Below are positions 45,859 through 53,885 of a DNA stretch of 64,000 bases, piece after piece (within the stretch, counting starts at the first letter, position 1; each line of letters begins with the position of its first letter). A program made the translations under genes and the position numbers. The stretch spans positions 868,001-932,000 of the forward strand of contig NZ_VLLE01000003.1 in NCBI RefSeq assembly GCF_007830055.1, read 5' to 3'. The DNA comes from Lacibacter cauensis. Its GTDB lineage: Bacteria; Bacteroidota; Bacteroidia; Chitinophagales; Chitinophagaceae. The notes below the pieces were generated by a model, which was not told the origin of the DNA, ran no database searches, and worked only from the letters and a program-made list of their open reading frames with translations.

Positions 45859-46110
45859 ATGAATTTAGAAATATTAACTCCACTCGGAAAAACATATAGC
45901 GGCGAAGTAATCGGCGTACAGTTACCCGGTATTGATGGTAGCTTTGAAGTGCTCGATAACCACGCTCCGTTGGTGAGTGCATTGAAAGCCGGACAGGTAA
46001 AAGTGCTGGTTGAAAAGAACCGCAATGAATCGTACAAGATTCAGGGTGGTTTTGTAGAAGTGCTCAACAACAAGGTAACGGTGCTGGTTGAAGGCAGTGA
46101 AGCAGTATAA
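45859..46110 (+). CDS. atpC: ATP synthase F1 subunit epsilon, short form
   Basis: An 83-residue epsilon subunit: the N-terminal beta sandwich only (LEILTPLGKTYSGEVIGVQL, then GIDGSFEVLDNHAPLVSALK). It lacks the C-terminal two-helix domain that inhibits rotation in E. coli (138 residues). Short forms are common in Bacteroidota (recall). It is followed by a strong terminator. Confidence 0.93.
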   Translation: MNLEILTPLGKTYSGEVIGVQLPGIDGSFEVLDNHAPLVSALKAGQVKVLVEKNRNESYKIQGGFVEVLNNKVTVLVEGSEAV

Positions 46111-46140
46111 AGTTTTTCTATACAGGTAAGAATGTAAAAG

Positions 46141-46164
46141 TCCCGCCGAGCAGGCGGGATTTTT
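46141..46164 (+). terminator. Intrinsic terminator after atpC
   Basis: Stem TCCCGCC (46141-46147) with GGCGGGA (46153-46159), 5-nt loop, followed by TTTTT. Confidence 0.92.
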
Positions 46165-46217
46165 GTTTTATGTAATCCTCCGCTTAGCTGCATCCATCCT
46201 TCATAAAACAATTGTTT

Positions 46218-48113
46218 ATGAAAACAGCAGCAGCAATTCTTGTCGTTCTTCTTTCTCCTTTTTTACTCCTTTCACAACAGATAAAACGCACAACTGTCGA
46301 TACCAAAATGGAGCAGGTAACCGTGTTTACCAAGGGAGCACAGGTAAAACGTACGGGTAAGCAATCACTCGTTGCAGGTAAACAGGAGATCATCTTCACC
46401 GGCATTTCCACCGATATTGAAAAGCAGAGTGTACAGGTAAAAGCCGATGGTAAACTCATCATTCTATCGGTGCGTGTGCAGCGTGATTATTTGAAAGAAC
46501 AGGAGGTAAGAGAAGAAATTAAACAGTTGCAGGAGAGAGTAAGTACACTCAACGATAAAATCAGTATCACAGCAAAAACACTGGATGTATTTAAACAGGA
46601 AGAATCCATGCTCATCAAGAATCAGCAGATAGCTGGTTCAACAGTTACACTAAAGCCTGAAGAATTGCGGCAGGCACTCGATTTTCAACGGCAACGCTTA
46701 ACCGAAGTGCTGAAGCAACAACTCGCTTTGCAAAAAGAAATAGAAGAGTTGAACAAAGAGCGCAACAAGCTCAATAATCAGCTGGCAGAAATGAATCGTA
46801 AGTTCGATCTTTCTACCAATGAAATTGTTGTGCTTACTGATGTAAAAGAGACAGCAACAGTTCCTTTCGAGATAACTTATCTCGTACAAAAAGCAGGTTG
46901 GTATCCTACGTATAATATCCGTGTAAAAGATGTGGTGAGTAACCTTCAACTCGAAATGAATGCAAATGTTTACCAGACAAGTGGAGAAAACTGGAACAAT
47001 ATCAAACTCGTTTTATCAACCGGCAATCCCAATGAAAATAATTCGAAGCCACTCATTAATCCCTGGTTTATTTCTTATGCCGACGCACAAATGAGCAACT
47101 ATATGAAGCAATGGTATATTGGCGGAAGTGATCAAATGCTGATGGGAAGAGTAACAGATGACAAGGGTGTTCCTCTTCCAAACGCAAGTGTAGTAGTAAA
47201 AGGAACAAACCAGGCTGTAATTACTGATGCCAATGGGTTTTACCGTGTTAAAACAAACGGTGTAGGACAGACGCTGGCTATTTCTTCTGTAGGATATGAG
47301 TCATATGAATTTGCTGCGGGAAGAAGTTTTGTCAATGTTTCGTTGAAACCTGCTATGAATAATTTGCAAGAAGTTGTTGTTGTTGGCTACGGAAGTACAG
47401 ATGGGTATTTAGCCGGAAGTGCTCCCGGCGTTCAAATAAGAGGAACGTCATCAGTGAAAAAAGAAACCAAGTCGATGCCTCTGCAAGTTATCACAACTTT
47501 CCAGCCTATCACCGCCCAATACGAAATTCAGGAAGTTGCAACGGTAAATAACGATGGTAAAATAAATACGATCAGCATCAATGAGAAAAGTATTGAAGCT
47601 TACTATGAATACTACACGGCACCAAAGCTGGATGAAGCAGCTTATCTCACTGCCAAACTCATCAACTGGCAGGAGCTGAATTTAATTCCCGGTGAAACGA
47701 ATTTGTTTTTTGAAGGAACATTTCTCGGCAAGTCCTACCTCGATCTGTCAACTGATTCAGATACCTTATCACTTTCATTAGGTGTAGATAAAGGCATTAC
47801 AGTAAAGCGAACATTGCTGAAAGAGTTCAGCAATAAGAAATTTCTTGGCAGCAATCGTACCGATAACAAACAATATGAAATTGTAATCCGCAACAATAAA
47901 AATGTGCCGGTGAATATGATTGTGGAAGATCAGTTCCCGATTTCAACCCTCAAAGAAATTGAAGTGGATGATCTGAAATATGATGGCGGAAAGCTCAACG
48001 ATGAAACAAAAATCGTTACCTGGACGCATAGGATCGATGCAAAACAATTGAAAAAAATGGAGTTGAAATACAGTGTAAAATACCCGAAGGAAAAGAAGCT
48101 GCAACTCGATTAG
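46218..48113 (+). CDS. MuiA/DUF4139-type exported protein with an inserted SusC-like N-terminal domain
   Basis: A 631-residue exported protein: Sec signal (MKTAAAILVVLLSPFLLLSQ), an N-terminal DUF4140-type part (VDTKMEQVTVFTKGAQVKRT), a coiled coil (about 100-205), then DUF4139 beginning with the TVPFEITYLVQKAGWYPTYN segment. Within DUF4139, at about 306-405, lies a foreign segment: a carboxypeptidase-regulatory-like domain (MGRVTDDKGVPLPNASVVVK) ending LQEVVVVGYG, and then APGVQIRGTSSV like the start of a SusC/TonB-receptor plug. DUF4139 then continues to the end (VDDLKYDGGKLND). Function is unknown; E. coli-type mucoidy genes give the family its name. Confidence 0.8.
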   Translation: MKTAAAILVVLLSPFLLLSQQIKRTTVDTKMEQVTVFTKGAQVKRTGKQSLVAGKQEIIFTGISTDIEKQSVQVKADGKLIILSVRVQRDYLKEQEVREEIKQLQERVSTLNDKISITAKTLDVFKQEESMLIKNQQIAGSTVTLKPEELRQALDFQRQRLTEVLKQQLALQKEIEELNKERNKLNNQLAEMNRKFDLSTNEIVVLTDVKETATVPFEITYLVQKAGWYPTYNIRVKDVVSNLQLEMNANVYQTSGENWNNIKLVLSTGNPNENNSKPLINPWFISYADAQMSNYMKQWYIGGSDQMLMGRVTDDKGVPLPNASVVVKGTNQAVITDANGFYRVKTNGVGQTLAISSVGYESYEFAAGRSFVNVSLKPAMNNLQEVVVVGYGSTDGYLAGSAPGVQIRGTSSVKKETKSMPLQVITTFQPITAQYEIQEVATVNNDGKINTISINEKSIEAYYEYYTAPKLDEAAYLTAKLINWQELNLIPGETNLFFEGTFLGKSYLDLSTDSDTLSLSLGVDKGITVKRTLLKEFSNKKFLGSNRTDNKQYEIVIRNNKNVPVNMIVEDQFPISTLKEIEVDDLKYDGGKLNDETKIVTWTHRIDAKQLKKMELKYSVKYPKEKKLQLD

Positions 48114-48120
48114 AAAAGCT

Positions 48121-48218
48121 GAACCACAAAGACACGAAGGTAAAAAGATATACTAAGGGCTATGTAGGGTTCTATACTTTCCTTTGTGATACGTAGTGTC
48201 TTTGTGTCTTCGTGGTTC
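48121..48218. repeat. Spacer with inverted CACAAAGACACGAAG words
   Basis: GAACCACAAAGACACGAAGG (48121-48140) is inverted at 48199-48218 (17 of 20 positions match), giving a stem with about 58 nt between arms. Such GAACCAC-AAGACAC repeats are, as I recall, frequent in Bacteroidota spacers. Confidence 0.6.
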
Positions 48219-48227
48219 AAAACCTCT

Positions 48228-48258
48228 TTTGCAGCAAAAAACTTCTTTCCTATCTTCA
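48228..48258 (+). promoter_or_regulatory. Probable promoter of the VOC gene
   Basis: TTTG (48228-48231), 19-bp spacer, TATCTTCA (48251-48258, two bases off TAnnTTTG). ATG follows at 48279. Confidence 0.5.
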
Positions 48259-48278
48259 CGCACTTCAAAATTCTTGAT

Positions 48279-49340
48279 ATGCGTAGAATCATCAGTGGTA
48301 TTCAACAGGTAGGTATTGGCGTAACAAATGCCGACGAAGCTTTTGTATGGTATAACAAACATTTTGGTACCGATGTAGTGGTGTTTAAAGATGCTGCCCG
48401 TGCAGAATTAATGAAGCGTTATACAGGTGGCGAAGGACATGAGCGTTATGCCATTCTTGCCATTAATATGCAAGGTGGTGGAGGTTTCGAAATTTGGGAA
48501 TACCGCAGCCGTAAATCGCAGCCGGCAGCTTTTGAAGTGCAGTTGGGCGACACCGGTATTTTCGTGATCAAAATAAAATGCAAGAATGTAAAAGCGGCGT
48601 ATGCGGAATATCAGAAAGCCGGCTTGAATTTATTAAGTGCACCGAAAGAAAATCCCGGTGGTATCGAATCATTTTTCTTAAAAGATCCTTACGGAAACAT
48701 CTTTGAAGTAATGGCCGATGATAACTGGTTTGGCGATACAGGCAGATACACCGGTGGTGTATGTGGTGTAACGATTGGCGTGAGTTCTATTGCCAAAGCA
48801 ATTCCTTTTTATGAAAAGGTATTGGGTTACGACAAGCAATTGTTTTTAGACGAAGGTCATTACGAAGAGTTCAGCAAAATGCCTGGCGGTCAGCATCATT
48901 TTAAACGTGTAATGCTTGGGCATACACGTAAGCAGGAAGGTGCGTTTTCAAAACTGCTTGGTCCAACATACATTGAGTTAGTAGAAGTAACCGATCGTAC
49001 ACCCAAGAAAATATTTGAAAACCGTTACTGGGGCGATCAGGGATATATTCATCTCTGCTTCGATATTAATGGTTACGAAGAACACGAACGCATTTGTAAC
49101 GAAAATGGTTTTCCGTTTACGGTTGATAGCGCCAACAGTTTCGATATGGGTGAAGCTGCAGGTCACTTCTCGTACAACGAAGATCCGGATGGCACATGGA
49201 TTGAATATGTAGAAACACATCGTGTACCAATTCTTAAAAAAATCGGCTGGTATTTAAATTTGAAAAACAGGAAACCCGAAAAGCCATTGCCGAACTGGAT
49301 GGTGAAGAGTTTAAGTTTTTCGAGAGTGAAAGTATCCTGA
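48279..49340 (+). CDS. Two-domain VOC (glyoxalase-fold) protein
   Basis: A 353-residue cytosolic protein with two VOC units. The first (about 1-150) has IQQVGIGVTNADEAFVWYNK and LKDPYGNIFEVMADD; the second (about 165-325) has CGVTIGVSSIAKAIPFYEKV, a LVEVTDRTPKKIFEN region and a C-terminal EDPDGTWIEYVETH. Metal ligands are plausible His/Glu at strand positions, but the reaction is unknown (glyoxalase or extradiol dioxygenase-like). The ATG at 48279 is preferred over the upstream reading that includes the repeat. The TGA stop lies inside the dispersed repeat at 49335. Confidence 0.78.
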   Translation: MRRIISGIQQVGIGVTNADEAFVWYNKHFGTDVVVFKDAARAELMKRYTGGEGHERYAILAINMQGGGGFEIWEYRSRKSQPAAFEVQLGDTGIFVIKIKCKNVKAAYAEYQKAGLNLLSAPKENPGGIESFFLKDPYGNIFEVMADDNWFGDTGRYTGGVCGVTIGVSSIAKAIPFYEKVLGYDKQLFLDEGHYEEFSKMPGGQHHFKRVMLGHTRKQEGAFSKLLGPTYIELVEVTDRTPKKIFENRYWGDQGYIHLCFDINGYEEHERICNENGFPFTVDSANSFDMGEAAGHFSYNEDPDGTWIEYVETHRVPILKKIGWYLNLKNRKPEKPLPNWMVKSLSFSRVKVS

Positions 49341-49390
49341 GCGCAGTCGAAGGAGCTTAGGCGTCCATCGAGCGATAGTCGAGATGGACG
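49335..49390. repeat. Two dispersed repeats after the VOC gene
   Basis: TCCTGAGCGCAGTCGAAGGA (49335-49354), a relative of the copy in rsmE, supplies the VOC stop codon. Then CGTCCATC (49362-49369) pairs with GATGGACG (49383-49390), an 8-bp stem with a 13-nt loop. Confidence 0.7.
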
Positions 49391-49406
49391 TTTGAAAATT
49401 TAGTTA

Positions 49407-50006
49407 TCAATTCAACTGCGGATCAATAGGGTAATTGATGAGTTGTGTGTATTGACCGCCCATTGCTTTCAATGAATTTTTCCAGATTAGATCAGTATCT
49501 TTTTCAAATACAAGCTGGTTCGAAGCCTCAACGGTTAGCCAGCTTTTTTCTTTCAGTTCACTGTCGAGCTGGCCATTGCTCCAACCGCTGTAGCCAAGAT
49601 AAAAACGGATCTTATCAAGATCAAGCAAGCCTTGCCGTAACAGTGTAAGTACAATATCAAAATCGCCACCCCAGAAAATGTCTTTTCCTATTTCTTGTCC
49701 GCCGGGTATTTCGTTGGGCAGTTGATGCAGAAAATGCAGTGTATCCATTTGTACAGGCCCGCCATAATACACCGGCACATCAAAACCGTCAATATCAGTT
49801 ATCAATTGATCCAGCGTTTGTTCAAATGTGCGGTTAATGACAAGGCCAAACGTTCCGGTTGCATCGTTGTGTTCGCAAAGAAGCACAACCGTACGCATGA
49901 AGTTAGGATCTCGAAGAAAGGGATCAGAAATTAATAATATGCCACTCGCAGGATCAATCATATCAGTAATATACTGCGGAAAATTCAATTTTCCTTCTTT
50001 TAACAA
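49407..50006 (-). CDS. YqgE/AlgH family protein
   Basis: A 199-residue cytosolic protein of the YqgE/AlgH family: ASGILLISDPFLRDPNFMRT and VVLLCEHNDATGTFGLVINR near the N-terminus, VYYGGPVQMDTLHFLHQLPN, and FYLGYSGWSNGQLDSELKEK near the C-terminus. The family role is unclear (linked to alginate regulation in Pseudomonas). The first 15 residues before MIDPASG are less conserved and the true start may be there. It is divergent from the histidine kinase. Confidence 0.85.
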   Translation of the reverse strand: MLKEGKLNFPQYITDMIDPASGILLISDPFLRDPNFMRTVVLLCEHNDATGTFGLVINRTFEQTLDQLITDIDGFDVPVYYGGPVQMDTLHFLHQLPNEIPGGQEIGKDIFWGGDFDIVLTLLRQGLLDLDKIRFYLGYSGWSNGQLDSELKEKSWLTVEASNQLVFEKDTDLIWKNSLKAMGGQYTQLINYPIDPQLN

Positions 50007-50074
50007 CCAATGTAAAAGGCACGTTAAAAAGGGGTATTGTTTTTAAATCGGGTATTTCCTTTAATTTTCAAGGG

Positions 50075-50082
50075 TATTTTTG
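50075..50082 (+). promoter_or_regulatory. -7 element of the histidine kinase gene
   Basis: TATTTTTG, a perfect TAnnTTTG, 37 bp before the ATG at 50119. No clear -33. Confidence 0.5.
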
Positions 50083-50118
50083 CAGACTGCCGAAAATTGA
50101 ATAACTGGAACACAACAC

Positions 50119-51447
50119 ATGAAGAAAACATTTCCCGTAATTATTGCATTGATCACGTTATCGTTGATGGGTATTATCTACATCCAGGTATCGTGGTTAA
50201 AAAACCTTGCACAGCTGCGGGAAGAGCAGTTGAAGGAAAAGTTGTCAACGGTTATTCAGCAGGTGGGCGATGAAATGGTTATGCAGCGGAGCGATGCATT
50301 TAATAATCTCGGGCGTATGCCGGGAATGAAGTTTCGTGGTGATGGCTATGATATTTACAAACAGTTTTCAGTTACCAACCGTTTTACGTTATACGAGATA
50401 AGAGAAAAGTTACAGAAAGCCTTTCAACGGCAGAACTTAAGGGATACAAGGTTTGAATTTGCTGTTGCAAGCGACAATGTGTTTGGACATTACGAGCTCA
50501 AGTCGCAACATTTCATGGACATGGCAGTGGATACTGTACATAACCTGAAAGTTTGGTATCCGTTGGTTGCTGCAAGCGGCACCTATCTGGAAAGTCTAGC
50601 TCCCGATGAAGTATTTGTAATTGTTGTACCCGATGTAAAGAACTACGTTATTCAGTCGTTGGGTTGGATGATTGCAGGTTCGTTGTTGTTTACACTCATC
50701 ATCATCACTGCCTTCTTCTTAACCATCCGTACGTTGTTGCGTCAGAAAAAGCTCGGCGATATGAAAAACGATTTCATTAACAATATGACGCATGAACTGA
50801 AAACACCATTGGCTACTATTTCACTGGCCGTAGATGCGTTGAAGAGCGAAAAAGTATTGAGCAATCCTGATAAGCTCAGCTATTTCACCAATATGATCAA
50901 GGATGAAAACAGACGCATGAATAAGCATGTTGAATCGATTTTGCAGGCGGCACAAATGGAGCGGCAGGAAGTACAGTTGAATCTGCGTGAACTGCATGTA
51001 CACGACATCATCAACAAAGTATTAAGTAACCTGCAACTGCAGATTGAAGAGAAACAGGGCAAGGTAGATGTGCAGCTCAACGCAACCAACGATCTGATGG
51101 ATGCAGATGAAGTACATCTCACCAACCTCATCAACAACCTTGTTGACAATGCATTGAAATACTCCAAAGATGATTCGTTCCGATTAAACATTGCTACACG
51201 CAATGCCGGCAAATTCATACGGATTAGTGTAGAAGATCACGGTATTGGTATGAACAAAGAAACACTGGCAAGAGTGTTCGAAAAATTCTATCGTGCACAC
51301 ACCGGTAATGTACACAACGTAAAAGGTTTTGGTTTAGGCTTAAGCTATGTAAAAACAATGGTGGAGGCACACGGCGGCAAAGTAAAAGCCGATAGTGTGG
51401 TTGGTAAGGGCAGTACGTTTACTGTTGATTTGCCGTTGAAGAAATAA
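50119..51447 (+). CDS. Membrane-bound sensor histidine kinase
   Basis: A 442-residue orphan kinase. An N-terminal membrane segment (about 6-25), a periplasmic domain (about 26-180), a second membrane segment (about 182-206), then the HisKA with phospho-His225 in NNMTHELKTPLAT, and the ATPase domain: N box INNLVDNALKYS, G1 EDHGIGM, G2 GFGLGLSYVKTM. All motifs are present. No response regulator is adjacent. The signal sensed is unknown. Convergent with the next gene, 3 bp apart. Confidence 0.9.
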   Translation: MKKTFPVIIALITLSLMGIIYIQVSWLKNLAQLREEQLKEKLSTVIQQVGDEMVMQRSDAFNNLGRMPGMKFRGDGYDIYKQFSVTNRFTLYEIREKLQKAFQRQNLRDTRFEFAVASDNVFGHYELKSQHFMDMAVDTVHNLKVWYPLVAASGTYLESLAPDEVFVIVVPDVKNYVIQSLGWMIAGSLLFTLIIITAFFLTIRTLLRQKKLGDMKNDFINNMTHELKTPLATISLAVDALKSEKVLSNPDKLSYFTNMIKDENRRMNKHVESILQAAQMERQEVQLNLRELHVHDIINKVLSNLQLQIEEKQGKVDVQLNATNDLMDADEVHLTNLINNLVDNALKYSKDDSFRLNIATRNAGKFIRISVEDHGIGMNKETLARVFEKFYRAHTGNVHNVKGFGLGLSYVKTMVEAHGGKVKADSVVGKGSTFTVDLPLKK

Positions 51448-51450
51448 TCA

Positions 51451-51858
51451 TCATCTCTTCGCCACCGGTATCACTAACTTCAAACCACTCCATTTTTCTG
51501 TAACTGCACACACTTTTACATCAACAAAATTATTCGCTAAGGCAAACTGCCGTATCCAGTCTTCGGTAACATCGGTTGCTATTCCCGAACTTTTTTTGTA
51601 CCAGCTCACCCACACACTAACGTTGCCGCTCAGGCGCTTTTCAATTGTGCTGAATAAGTGATGCAATTCTTTTTGTGAAGTGACGAACAGATGAATAAAG
51701 TCTGGACGTTCTTTTGTGCCGCATAATTGTGCAGAACAATCGGCCCCTATCAGCCTCCAATAATCTTCCATTCCACCTGGCGGGTTAAAAATGAACAATC
51801 TCATTCCCTCTTTAATTCCGAGTTTCTTCAGCAGCGGTGTACCCGAGTAACCTGTCAT
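51451..51858 (-). CDS. DUF3052-type protein
   Basis: A 135-residue soluble protein with YSGTPLLKKLGIKEGMRLFI at the start, the pattern of DUF3052 proteins, and a conserved VSWYKKSSGIATDVTEDWIR segment (about 83-102). Function unknown. Its stop is 3 bp from the kinase stop. It is divergent from mraZ, with DnaA-box-like sites in between. Confidence 0.75.
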   Translation of the reverse strand: MTGYSGTPLLKKLGIKEGMRLFIFNPPGGMEDYWRLIGADCSAQLCGTKERPDFIHLFVTSQKELHHLFSTIEKRLSGNVSVWVSWYKKSSGIATDVTEDWIRQFALANNFVDVKVCAVTEKWSGLKLVIPVAKR

Positions 51859-51868
51859 GACAAATGTT

Positions 51869-51991
51869 TAATTCACATTGAAGTTTGGCTTATCCACAGG
51901 CTATTCACGCTAATCCACATCTGTTTCCACTAAAATGCTTCCATTTTCCCCCGAAAGCCTTTGCCAGCAGGGCATAGCGGTTTGTGGAAAA
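51869..51991. promoter_or_regulatory. DnaA-box cluster upstream of mraZ
   Basis: Same-strand sites TAATTCACA (51869-51877, one mismatch), TTATCCACA (51890-51898, perfect), CTATTCACG (51901-51909, two mismatches) and TAATCCACA (51911-51919, one mismatch), spaced 21, 11 and 10 bp, i.e. on one face of the helix. An opposite-strand TTTTCCACA (51983-51991, one mismatch) follows, then A/T-rich DNA. Confidence 0.5.
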
Positions 51992-52007
51992 AATAAAACT
52001 TTCCCGT

Positions 52008-52040
52008 TTTGGTTCGAAAGTGGGAAAAAGTGTTATTTTG
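52008..52040 (+). promoter_or_regulatory. Candidate mraZ promoter
   Basis: TTTG (52008-52011), 21-bp spacer, TTATTTTG (52033-52040, one base off TAnnTTTG), 38 bp before the ATG. Confidence 0.45.
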
Positions 52041-52059
52041 TGTGTAATTGTGTAAGTTT
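52020..52059 (+). promoter_or_regulatory. 10-bp periodic MraZ-like operator
   Basis: GTG occurs at 52020, 52030, 52040 and 52050, exactly 10 bp apart: GTGGGAAAAA, GTGTTATTTT, GTGTGTAATT, GTGTAAGTTT. MraZ binds TGGGn repeats with 5-bp spacers in E. coli; only the first unit here is a full match. Confidence 0.45.
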
Positions 52060-52077
52060 AGAAGTAAACAAGTTTAA

Positions 52078-52527
52078 ATGATTGGTTTTCTGGGAGAATA
52101 TGAGGTTACGCTCGACGCAAAAGGTCGATTCCTGCTCCCGGCCGGCTTTAAAAAGCAAGTGCCGGAAGAGTGGAACAACCAGTTTGTGATCAGCCGTGGC
52201 TTAGACTCATGTCTCACGCTGTACCACACCAAGCATTGGGAACCCATATTCGCCCACATCAGTCAGTTAAACGATTTTGATCCGAAGGTAAGGCAATTCC
52301 AACGCTTCTTTTTGAACGGGGCTACTACGGTGGAACTGGATTCTGCAGGTCGTTTGCTCATCCCCGCTCAGCTGAAAGAATATGCAGGGCTCGACAAAGA
52401 CGTTGTGTTATTTGCCAAAGGGAATAAGATAGAAATATGGGATAGTAATAAGTACAAACAGTTCTTTGAAACCCTTTCGGCCAGCGATTTCAGTAACCTG
52501 GCGAATGAGGTGATGGTGAAACCTTAG
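52078..52527 (+). CDS. mraZ: Division/cell wall cluster regulator MraZ
   Basis: DNA-binding regulator that opens the dcw cluster. The 149 residues have two SpoVT-AbrB-like units, each with D-x-x-x-R: VTLDAKGRFLLPAGF and VELDSAGRLLIPAQL. It is the first gene of the dcw cluster; the operator-like repeats lie just upstream, which fits autoregulation. rsmH follows after 14 bp. Confidence 0.94.
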   Translation: MIGFLGEYEVTLDAKGRFLLPAGFKKQVPEEWNNQFVISRGLDSCLTLYHTKHWEPIFAHISQLNDFDPKVRQFQRFFLNGATTVELDSAGRLLIPAQLKEYAGLDKDVVLFAKGNKIEIWDSNKYKQFFETLSASDFSNLANEVMVKP

Positions 52528-52541
52528 GTGTTGCAAGAAGT

Positions 52542-53498
52542 ATGGCGAAACAGAAACACATACCAACTGCTGATGATGGCGAGGCCAATCAGCAACAGGA
52601 CGTTTATCATGTACCTGTACTGTTGATGGAAACTGTTGATGCATTGAACATACAGCCCAACGGTGTGTATGTTGATTGCACATTTGGCGGCGGTGGGCAC
52701 AGCCGGGAAATATTGAAACGTTTGGGGAAGCATGGTAAACTGGTTGCTTTCGACCAGGACCCCGATGCCAAACGCAATCTCCCTGGTGATGAGCGTATTG
52801 TTTTTGTACCGCACAACTTCAAGCATCTTACCCGCTTTTTAAAACTCAACGGTTTTTCAAAAGTGGATGGCATTATGGCCGACCTCGGCGTTTCCAGTCA
52901 CCAGTTCGATGAAGGTGCAAGAGGCTTTTCTACAAGGTTCGATGGTCCGCTTGATATGCGGATGGATCCATCGCAGCCTGCAACCGCTTCTTCCATTCTT
53001 CTCAACTATTCGCAACAGCAACTGCATAAATTGTTTGAACAGTATGGTGAGGTAACCAATGCCAAAACGCTTGCAGCAACAATTGTTCAGCAACGCAAAA
53101 CCAATCCGTTTCAAACTATTGAGCAGTTGAAACAGGCACTGCAACCGGTGGTAAAGGGTAATCCCAATAAATATTTCGCACAGGTATTTCAGGCATTGCG
53201 TATTGAAGTGAATGATGAATTAGGTGTATTGAAGGAGTTGTTAGAGCAGTTGCCTGCAGTACTGAAACCCAAAGGCCGAGCGGCCATCATTTCGTTTCAT
53301 TCGCTGGAAGACAGATTGGTTAAAAACTTTTTTAAAAAAGGAAGTTTTGAAGAGGAAACCTATAACCCATTTGATCGGGAAATAAAAGAACAAGTCTTTA
53401 ATGTCCTTTCGAAAAAACCAATCGAAGCTTCTGCTGAAGAGTTGAAGCGAAACCCAAGATCGAGAAGCGCACGCTTGCGTGTTGCCGAAAAAATTTAG
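52542..53498 (+). CDS. rsmH: 16S rRNA (cytosine-1402-N4)-methyltransferase
   Basis: Methylates 16S rRNA C1402. The 318 residues show VDCTFGGGGHSREIL (SAM loop, near 45-60), FDQDPDA, IMADLGVSSHQFDEGARGFS (about 110-129) and a C-terminal IISFHSLEDRLVKNFFKKGS. Complete. Second gene of the dcw cluster. 60 bp before ftsL. Confidence 0.96.
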   Translation: MAKQKHIPTADDGEANQQQDVYHVPVLLMETVDALNIQPNGVYVDCTFGGGGHSREILKRLGKHGKLVAFDQDPDAKRNLPGDERIVFVPHNFKHLTRFLKLNGFSKVDGIMADLGVSSHQFDEGARGFSTRFDGPLDMRMDPSQPATASSILLNYSQQQLHKLFEQYGEVTNAKTLAATIVQQRKTNPFQTIEQLKQALQPVVKGNPNKYFAQVFQALRIEVNDELGVLKELLEQLPAVLKPKGRAAIISFHSLEDRLVKNFFKKGSFEEETYNPFDREIKEQVFNVLSKKPIEASAEELKRNPRSRSARLRVAEKI

Positions 53499-53558
53499 AC
53501 CCATTGTAAAACATTGCGCATAAACAACAACTGAAAACGGGAAAATTACAAACAACCA

Positions 53559-53885
53559 ATGGCAGTAAAAGAGCCGAAGATCGATGTAAAAAAGTGGTTC
53601 AATTACCAGTGGATCGTTCGCAACGTTCCATACTTTCTCTTTCTCTCAGTGCTGGCGATCATCTACATCGCCAATGGCCATTATGCCGATAATACCATCC
53701 GGAACATTAACAAAACAACCAAAGAGCTACGGGAGCAGGAGTACGAATACAAAACACTGAACGGACGATTAATGTATCAGAATCGTTTGAGTGAAGTAGC
53801 AAAAGCAACCGAAGCAATTGGTTTAAAAGAAAATATTCAGCAACCCATCAAATTAACCGACAGTACCAAACTGAAAGACAATTAA
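53559..53885 (+). CDS. ftsL: FtsL-like cell division protein
   Basis: A 108-residue bitopic protein: cytosolic N-terminus (1-22), one membrane segment (VPYFLFLSVLAIIYIANG, about 23-42), then a periplasmic coiled coil (NINKTTKELREQEYEYKTLN). Size, topology and the place between rsmH and ftsI match FtsL of Bacteroidota; sequence conservation is low, so the name rests on context. The stop overlaps the ftsI start by 1 bp. Confidence 0.85.
   Translation: MAVKEPKIDVKKWFNYQWIVRNVPYFLFLSVLAIIYIANGHYADNTIRNINKTTKELREQEYEYKTLNGRLMYQNRLSEVAKATEAIGLKENIQQPIKLTDSTKLKDN

Noticed and set aside
51869-52077. Chromosomal origin of replication at the DnaA boxes before mraZ
   Set aside because: Boxes and A/T-rich DNA are present, but no dnaA gene or clear unwinding element with repeats is seen and skew cannot be computed from here. 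Kept as a regulatory candidate only.
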